The position numbers and the translations under genes were made by a program. Positions 57,421 to 64,000 of a stretch of 64,000 nucleotides of DNA are shown here, in pieces. The notes below the pieces were generated by a model. It made no database searches and was not told where the DNA came from. It was given only the letters and a program-made list of their open reading frames with translations. Source of the stretch: Bettongia penicillata ogilbyi (Eukaryota; Chordata; Mammalia; Diprotodontia; Potoroidae); contig JAJHZJ010000014.1 of the NCBI GenBank assembly GCA_023548195.1, positions 14,050,718 through 14,114,717 on the forward strand. The letters run 5' to 3'. Numbering within the stretch: position 1 is the stretch's first letter; every line of letters begins with the position of its first letter.

Positions 57421-59429
57421 GAGAGTCCTTTCACTCCAGTAAGAATGGTGAATTCTTGTATATGGCTGGGCTAGAAGAACCTAAATTTAGTTCTCAAGTC
57501 TCTGACTTCCTTTTTTTGTTTTGTATTTCTTCTCTGAGCACAGGTGAATGAACAAAGACACTGAGATTCCCATTTCTAGTTTTGGCAGCCTTATGAGTCC
57601 AAGAGATTGGGGACTCTTGGGTCCCGCAGTCAAGACTGATAATCAACAGGAGTTTCTACATTAAAGAAGGTGAATATTAAAATGAAGATGAGCTTCTCAC
57701 ATCTTGGGTCACCATATCTTGGATCACCGAACCATCTGTGATTTTGTACACTGTCCTGTGTGTCCACTTCTGACCATACAAGTATGGTAGGTCATTCAGG
57801 GACCTCTGGACAATCAACAGAGGAAGCAGCACACAGACCTTGATAGAGGAGGCCATCAAGGTGATGAAAGAAGTAGAAGAAATAATATAGGCCTCAGGGA
57901 GGGGGAAGGAGTTTGGCCCCCAACAGAGAGGTCAGTGACTCAGACATCAGGATGAAGAGTAGCACAGGCAGACCCATTATAGCTCTTTGTTTACTATAAT
58001 CTGGAATTGATCAGCCCCATCTGCATTGATGCTCTTTGGACCAGCCTCTCAGAGAGAGCTTGGAGGAGTAAGTGGTGAAATTGTTGCTATCTAATTACAG
58101 CTGAGGTGAAAATATTTCTGCACAACTACCCAACCTCCACAGAAAGGAGAAGTTTCAAAGCAGAGATCTCTAAAGGAACAAAATTTTGGTATTGTCTCAT
58201 TGGATTCTGAGGGAGGGGAATGTTCTGGTTGGTGCATTAGAGAATATTGAATGAATAGTGATATAGTGAAATTTTGGTGCTGACTGAAGTCCTGACCTGT
58301 GGGGTATGGCTTGGCTAATGCTCTGAAAGTGTGATCATCTGCTCTGTGGTCCTAGTGAATCCTCTGTGAACTAATTTCACCTGATTTTTTGGGTTTTCTC
58401 TCTCTGTATTCTTTTTTTTTTTCATAACTTCCTTATGCTTTCAAACCCTGAGGATGGGATTGTCCAATAACAGTCATAAGAACATACAAGTGGTAAAAGG
58501 TCCCCTAGGACTGTGGTATCAAATACATGGTCTGCAACACTTCCAAGTAACACCTGAACCAGATTAATATATAATTGAGAAATATGTAACAAAAATAAAT
58601 AAGAAACATAATAAAATACATATAATGTTAATTTGTGGTTTTCTAAGTCCTTTCTGTTTGGTTTAGTGACCCTTGTTCCTATTTGATACCATTGCCTTGG
58701 GAAGACTTTTAGACCCTTGATACTTAGGGATAAGATGTGATAAATGCAACATCTATTTCACATAAGCTAGCCTAGTTTTTTCCCCCTAAATGACAATGAA
58801 CCTATCTTTAAGACAGGTTTGGTTTAAGATCTCATTTCATTCTAATCCAGAACCTGAACCTCTAGCTTAGACTGAATCAGACATGGGCCTGGAACAAAGT
58901 GTAAAGCGACAAAAGATTTAAAGATGGAAGATACTGAAACAGCTGTGTCAAGACTGGGATGAGTGGGAAGAGAGGTCAAAATAATATTGGTAGATTAGCA
59001 GAAGAAAGAGAAATTGAATGACTGAGGTCATGATGAGAGAGAAGAAATAGTTATGTACAAGTATGAGGGTGGGAGAAGTGGGAGTATAGGACATTGTGAT
59101 CAGGGAAAAGACTACACCCTATAGTTATTTTTCTACTTTTTCTTCTATCTCTATTTAATTATAACTTCCTTTAGGACAGGTAGCTTATTTTGCTTGTCTT
59201 TGTATCTGCACTGTAGCCCCACAAATTCTTGTTAAAATAATTTGATTTGAGTGAAAAACTATAGCATTTTAAAGAACTTTTTGATCACTTAGGTTATGGA
59301 AAACCATATGGGAGACTGTATGTCAAAGTTGGCCATGGAGCCCTCTCAAATCACTAACCCTTCATCTGGTTTTTAAAAAAACATATCCGCCTCCCTCTTT
59401 AGGTTGTCCTTCAGAGGAATTTATAACTA
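57421..59429. other. Unassigned sequence
   Basis: Includes an L2/MIR-like tail fragment near 59160-59240 ('cctttaggacaggtagctta') but nothing else recognised. Two short minus-strand frames at 57977-57900 and 57859-57677 start with hydrophobic stretches but match nothing I know. Confidence 0.35.
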
Positions 59430-59692
59430 TTCAATCGCTATCGTTGAGTTATTTCAATTGTCTCTGACTCTTCATGACTCCATTTGAGGTTTTATTGGCA
59501 GTCGTTGTTTACCATTTCCTTCTCCAGTTCATTTTACAGACGAGGAAACTGAAGCAAATAGGATTAAGCAACCTGTCCAAAGTCACACAACTTGTAAGTG
59601 TCGGAGGCCAGATTTGAACTCAGGAACATAAGTCTTCCTGATTCCAAGCGCAGTGGTCTATCCTAGCTGCACCTAGCTGCCCTCCAATTATT
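59430..59692 (-). mobile_element. tRNA-derived CORE-SINE, near full-length, antisense
   Basis: Reversed order: 'cttcatgactccatttgagg', 'cagacgaggaaactgaagca', 'gtcacacaacttgtaagtgt', 'agatttgaactcaggaacat' (box B complement), ending 'tgcacctagctgccct' (head complement). Confidence 0.9.
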
Positions 59693-60712
59693 CAATTGTG
59701 TACCAGCAACTGTAAATTGCTTTTGTATATTAAATGCTCATCTGACCAATGAGGAAGATAGTGACAATTTGTCCTACAAAGGGCCCCTTTACTTTTCTTC
59801 ATTACTTCTCATTCAGCCAGTTTAATTAGCTATTTTTCTCCTTTGCAATTAAATGAATTCAACCAAACTTATTTTAATATAGATTTATTTATTTAACTTT
59901 TTACATTCATTTTCACAAAATTTTGGGTTCCAGATTTTCTCCCCTTTTATCCCCTCCCCCAACCCCAATGCACCGAGCATTCTAATTTTCCCTATCACCA
60001 ATCTGCCCTCTCTTCTATCATTCCTCCCTTCTCTTCTCCCCATCTTCTCTTTTGTCCTGTAGAGCCAGATGACTTTCTATTCCCCATTAACTGTATGTCT
60101 TATTTCCTAGGAGCAACAACAATACTAAACAGTTGTTCCTAAAACTTTGTGTTCCAAATTCTCCCCATCCCTCCCTCCCCACCCATTCCCTTTGGGAAGG
60201 CAGGCAATTCAATATAGGCCCTATCTGTGTAGTTTTGCAAATGACTTCGATAATAGTCATGTTGTGTAAGACTAACTCTATTTCCCTCCATCCTATCCTG
60301 CCACGCATTGTTTCTATTCTGTCCCTATTTTGATCCTGTCCCTCCCCAACAGTGTTGATTTCAAATTGCTCCCTCCTCCCATTGCCCTCCCTTCCATCAT
60401 ACCCCCACCCTGCTTATCTCCTTCTCCCCCACTTTCCTGTATTGTAAGATAGGTTTTCATACCAAAATGAGTGTGCATTTTATTCCTTCCTTTAGTTGAA
60501 TGTGATGAGAGTAAACTTCATGGTTTTTTTTTCGCAGCTCTCCTCCTTTTCCCTCCACTAAAAAGTCTCCTGCTTGCCTCTTGAATGAGAGATAATTTAC
60601 CCCATTCCATTTCATCCTCTCTCCTCCCACCACATTTCTCTCTCACCATTTACCTTAATTTCTTTTAAGATATGATCCCATCCTATTCAATTCACTCTGT
60701 GCTCTCTGTCTC

Positions 60713-60790
60713 TGTGTGTACGTGCATGTGTGTATGTGTGTGTGCACGCACATGTGTACATGCATGTGTGTGTGTGTATGTGTGTGTGTG
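60713..60790. repeat. (TG)n microsatellite in HAL1-like 3' region
   Basis: TG array with CACG/CATG interruptions, homologous in position to 24604-24682. Confidence 0.9.
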
Positions 60791-60924
60791 GTCCCACCAA
60801 CTACCCAGATACTGAAAAGTTTTAAGAGTTACAAACATTGTCTTTCCATGTAGGAATGTAAACAGTTCACCTTTGGTAAGTCCCTTAAGACTTCTCTTTA
60901 CTGTTTACTTTTTCATGCTTCTTC

Positions 60925-62027
60925 TCATTCTTGTGTTTGAAAGTCAAATTTTCTTTTCAGCTCTGGTCTTTTCATCAAGAATGCTTGAAAGTCCTCTGTT
61001 TCATTGAAAGACCATATTTTCCCCTGAAGTATTATACTCAGTTTTGCTGGGTAGGTGATTCTTGCTTTGAGTCCTAGTTCCTTTGACTTCTGGAATGTCC
61101 TATTCCACGCCCTTTGATCCCTTAATGTAGAAGCTGCTAGATCTTGTGTTATCCTGATTGTATTTCCACAATACTGGAATTGTTTCTTTCTAGCTGCTTG
61201 CAATATTTCCTTCTTGACCTGGGAATTCTGGAATTTGGCCACAATGTTCCTAGAAGTTTCTCTTTTTGGATCTCTTTCAGGCAGTGATTGATGGATTCCT
61301 TCAATACTTATTTTGCCCTCTGGTTCTAGAATCTCAGGGCAGTTTTCCTTGATAATTTCATGAAAGACGATCTCTAGGCTCTTTTTTTGATCATGGCTTT
61401 CAGGTAGTCCCATAATTTTAAAATTGTCTCTCCTGGATCTATTTTCCAGGTCAGTTGTTTTTCCAATGAGATATTTCACATTCTCTTCCATTTTTTCATT
61501 CTTTTGGTTTTGTTTTGTGATTTCTTGGTTTCTCATAAAGTCATTAGCCTCCATCTGTTCCATTCTAATCTTGAGAGAACTATTTTCTTCAGTGAGCTTT
61601 TGAACCTCTTTTTCCATGTGGCTAGTTCTGTTTTGAAAGCATTCTTCTCCTCATTGGCTTTTTGAAGTTCTTTTGCCAATTGAGTTAGCCTATTTTTCAA
61701 GGTGTTATTTTCTTCAGAATTTTTTCGGGTCTCCTTTACCAAGGTATTGACCCATTTTTCATGCTTTTCTTGGATCTCTCTCATTTCTCTTCCCAGTTTT
61801 TCCTCCACCTGTCTAACTTGCTTTTCAAAATCCTTTTTGAGCTCTTCCATGGCCTGAGCCCACAGGACATCCACCTCAGATGTCTGGGATACAGAGGCCC
61901 TGACCTCCACGTCTTTCCCTGATGGCAAGCATTGTTCTTCCCCATCAGACATAAAAGGAGGAAACATCATCTGTTCCCCAAGAAAATAGCCTTCTATGGT
62001 CTTATTTTTCTTCCTTTTTGGGGGCAT
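60925..62027 (-). pseudogene. L1 ORF1 of HAL1-like element, one frameshift from open
   Basis: The reading frame starts at ATG 62027-62025 with 'MPPKRKKNKTIEGYF' and runs 164 codons to 61533. A second frame (61617-60925, 230 codons) carries on to the natural stop. The shift lies near 61630-61637, where the sister copy at 25511 has one extra base ('ctgcttttg' against 'ctgttttg'). Without the shift it would be about 367 codons, somewhat longer than the human L1 ORF1p of 338. Domains in order: basic/charged N-terminus; coiled coil from 'KKDFEKQVRQVEEKLGREMR' to the 'NSSLKIRMEQ' region; linker 'LIGKTTDLENRSRRDNFKIM' into the RNA-recognition domain; C-terminal domain with 'AARKKQFQYCGNTIRITQDL' and 'ARITYPAKLSIILQGKIWSF'. 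ORF1p is a trimeric RNA chaperone in the L1 RNP. No other stop interrupts it. Confidence 0.9.
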
Positions 62028-62726
62028 TTTCCCAGCCAGTTACTTGACTTCTGAGATTCCTCTCCACCCCCGCCTAGATCCGCCCAGCTAATGCTTGGGG
62101 TCTGAGATTCAAATGCTGCTCCCCAGCCTCAGGGCTTTCAGGGGTGGGCATGGCTGCTATTCAATGTGAGCTTAAGTTCTGGTGCTCAGGTGGGGGCAGG
62201 GCTGCCTCCCAGGCTCAGTTCCCTCAAGGGGTTTATGCAGAGATCTTCGGTAATGTAGCAGAGCTCCTGCCTGCTCCGGAAGTCCTGGGCCACTGTTGCC
62301 TCTGCTGCTGCCTCTGCCGCTGCCTCTGCCACTGCCTCTGCTGCTGCCTCCCAAGGGGGCCTGAGCCAAGGAGACACCCTGCTCCCCTCTCGGCCAGCCC
62401 AGACGTCTCTCTCACTGACCTGGTGTGCCTGTGGGTGGAGGGACCTTCGTGGCTGCCAGAAGTTCCGTCCCTGAAGTCTGCTCGGATCTGCTCCCCTCGG
62501 GCCACATGGCCAGGGCAGGGCAGGGCTGTCCTCTGCTGTCCGCAGTGTGATGGACCCCTGGGGATGGCTTTTCTGGGCTCTCTGGATTGGAAATCTCCTC
62601 CACTGTGTTTCTGTGCAGCTTGCACTGCTCCAGAATTTGTGGGGAGTTCTTTTTACAGGAAATTTATGGGCTGTGGGCTCAGAGCTAGCATACGTGAGTC
62701 TTTCTACTCCGCCATCTTGGCTCCTC
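62028..62726 (-). promoter_or_regulatory. HAL1-like 5' UTR, copy 4, with sense and antisense open frames
   Basis: This is the most CpG-rich stretch of the window, as expected for an L1-type internal promoter. A sense frame of 182 codons (62734-62186) contains the tandem 'AEAAAEAAAEA' run, and an antisense frame of 210 codons (62144-62776) overlaps it. The beginning of the sense frame resembles the one in copy 2 ('KRTPHKFWSSAS' in both). Whether either is translated is unknown. Confidence 0.5.
62285..62352. repeat. Hexamer/dodecamer minisatellite in the 5' UTR
   Basis: Repeated 'ctgcctctgc' units with small variants. The sister copy at 26161-26195 has only one or two units, so the array expanded in this copy. 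Confidence 0.8.
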
Positions 62727-62738
62727 TCAACCAAACTT

Positions 62739-63254
62739 TTAATGAAATATCTTCAAATGTAACCTCCTTCATGTAGTCCCTGGTCATCAAGATACATGAT
62801 CTTTACTTTTTTTTTCAGCTTAAATAACACTCTGAACCTCCCTTTTCAGTATTCACCTTCTATATTATATTTCCTGTATATGTCTCATTCATCCCTTCAT
62901 AGAGGAGGAACTTTTTTTTCTTTATCTTTGTATCTCCTGAAGCACCTGGTATGCTATAACAAATAGTAGCCACTCAAACATTTGTAAAATTGAATTAAAT
63001 TAATAAGATTAACTGAATTCACCATTAAGAAATTCAGGTATGGACTAGATTTTAGGGGTTCCGTCTAATCCTGAGATTCTTTTATTCTATGAAATCAGCT
63101 AACAACAGTCAAGAAAACTCAAATATTCATCCCGTAAGTAGAACTGTGCTCTCATATGAACGCTGACAAAGTCTTCTTTGCCAAAGGTTTGTGAATTTTT
63201 TTGGAAAAGAAGGTTTTCTCTCACATAAAAAGGGAAAAAAGCACTTTCCTCACA
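62739..63254 (+). other. Mostly unassigned; weak L2-like tail
   Basis: 62890-63000 ('ttcatagaggaggaactttt', 'atctttgtatctcctgaagc', 'acctggtatgctataacaaa') resembles an L2 3' end. The rest is not recognised. Confidence 0.35.
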
Positions 63255-63420
63255 ATAACCCTCTGAAATGAAAATGCAGGTACTAGTATTCCTCTTTTAC
63301 GATTAAGGAAACTGAAATTGAGAGAGCTAAAGAAATTTTTTCATATCATATAGTTAGTAACTAGCAGAGCAGAAATCTAAACTCAGACCTCCCAACTCCT
63401 TTTCTAGGGCTGGTTCAACC
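63255..63420 (-). mobile_element. MIR-type SINE fragment
   Basis: 'cctcttttacgattaaggaa', 'actgaaattgagagagctaa' and 'agcagaaatctaaactcaga' are the reversed MIR core. Confidence 0.7.
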
Positions 63421-63539
63421 AAATGACAGCTGCCATTAAATACATATTAAATTTCTTTGTATGTTGGTAAAGAGAAAATATATTGCTTTCAAAAATACCT
63501 GAAGAAAAATCCCTGCTATTTTCTGTCCAAATGCTAATG

Positions 63540-63725
63540 ATAATAAGTAGAATTTATATTGCTCTTTAATGTGCGTTCCAAAAGTTAATTTATTTGATCC
63601 TTATACAACTCTGTGAAGTGGTGGGTACTCAATCCTCCTTTTGTAGAAGAGGAAATTGAGGCTGAGATGTTAAATGATTTGCCTGAAATCAAACAGCTGG
63701 AAAATACTTGGGATAAGATTCAAAT
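63540..63725 (-). mobile_element. MIR-type SINE
   Basis: 'atccttatacaactctgtga', 'agaagaggaaattgaggctg', 'gatttgcctgaaatcaaaca' and 'gataagattcaaatgcatgt' follow reversed MIR order. Confidence 0.75.
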
Positions 63726-63734
63726 GCATGTTTT

Positions 63735-64000
63735 CCTTAGGTGACTAGATGGCACAGTGGATAGAGCAATGGGCCTGGAATCAGGAAAGTGTATGTTCAA
63801 ATTGGCTTCAGATGATTATTAGTTGTGTGACTTTGGGCAAGTCAATGAACCTCTGTTTGTCTCAGTTTCATCCACTGTAAAATGAGGATGCTAACAACAC
63901 TTAACTCTCAGGACTGATGGGAAGGTGAAGTAAGATGATATTTGTAAAGTATTTATCACGAGTGCCAGGCACATAGTAGGTGTTATAGAATTGCTTATGA
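63735..64000 (+). mobile_element. MIR/Ther-type SINE, runs to window end
   Basis: 'ggtgactagatggcacagtg' head, 'gtatgttcaaattggcttca' (box B-like), 'gtgtgactttgggcaagtca', 'gtctcagtttcatccactgt' and 'aagtatttatcacgagtgcc' with the usual 3' end. Almost complete at the window edge. Confidence 0.85.

Larger units (their letters stand above)
59871..62726 (-). mobile_element. ORF1-only L1 (HAL1-like), minus strand, best-preserved copy
   Basis: Flanked by a perfect 12-bp target duplication TCAACCAAACTT (59859-59870 and 62727-62738), length about 2856 bp. Minus-strand order: start 'gaggagccaagatggcggag', 699-bp GC-rich 5' UTR, ORF1 (62027-60925), then about 1.05 kb of 3' region with a GT array and a G/A-rich tract, ending in 'aaataaataaatctatatta'. 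Only the ORF1 half of an L1 is present, so movement would need ORF2p from another element. Sampled lines differ from copy 2 at roughly one base in ten, so both are moderately old. Confidence 0.9.

Noticed and set aside
57677..57977. Two short minus-strand frames with hydrophobic starts resembling signal peptides
   Set aside because: Short, in different frames, without a recognised domain, splice evidence or a second exon. Too weak to call a secreted-protein gene.
56926..59430. A full provirus attached to the third LTR
   Set aside because: No gag, pol or env motif could be read on the minus strand and no second LTR is visible.

Overview
The window looks like an intergenic stretch of a metatherian (marsupial) mammal nuclear genome. 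It is AT-rich, contains no bacterial-style operons, and I can support no functional host protein-coding gene. Almost everything recognisable is a transposable-element relic: tRNA-derived CORE/MIR-type SINEs on both strands (heads with box A/box B-like words), LINE-2/CR1-clade copies, RTE-clade and L1 fragments, three copies of an endogenous-retrovirus-type LTR, and several 'half-L1' (HAL1-like) elements. The HAL1-like elements carry only L1 ORF1. Marsupial origin is inferred from the SINE heads and the mixture of L1, RTE, L2 and ORF1-only elements; species cannot be told from this sequence alone.

Layout. 1-9.3 kb: L1 tails, a split SINE containing a TSD-flanked solo LTR, two copies of an unnamed repeat (called E here), a second LTR copy and SINE debris. 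9.3-19 kb: mostly unassigned sequence with L2 tails, microsatellites and a possible LTR. 19-30.2 kb: a decayed L1 ORF2 copy invaded first by a plus-strand and then by a minus-strand ORF1-only element, followed by a third ORF1-only element; the two minus-strand insertions have clear target-site duplications. 30-39 kb: mostly unassigned AT-rich sequence with one SINE, an L2 fragment and a purine-rich tract. 39.2-42.1 kb: a long L2 relic with endonuclease and reverse-transcriptase traces. 42.7-43.8 kb: a broken, intronless copy of IK (RED splicing protein) on the minus strand. 43.8-50.3 kb: nested SINEs, an RTE relic flanked by a 96-bp inverted duplication, and an older ORF1-type element. 50.5-52.7 kb: an antisense L2 copy. 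54.85 kb: a U1 snRNA pseudogene. 56.5 kb: a third LTR copy. 59.87-62.73 kb: the best-preserved ORF1-only element, whose ORF1 is open except for one frameshift. The window ends in MIR-type SINEs.

How the parts relate. L1 machinery can explain the processed IK copy, the SINEs and the ORF1-only elements. The most notable system is the ORF1-only family: compact (about 2.75-2.9 kb), complete between target-site duplications, with a GC-rich 5' UTR, one RNA-binding ORF and a microsatellite-bearing 3' region, and no room for ORF2. It must borrow reverse transcriptase from an autonomous partner. Family names come from recognising motifs by eye; no database search was possible.
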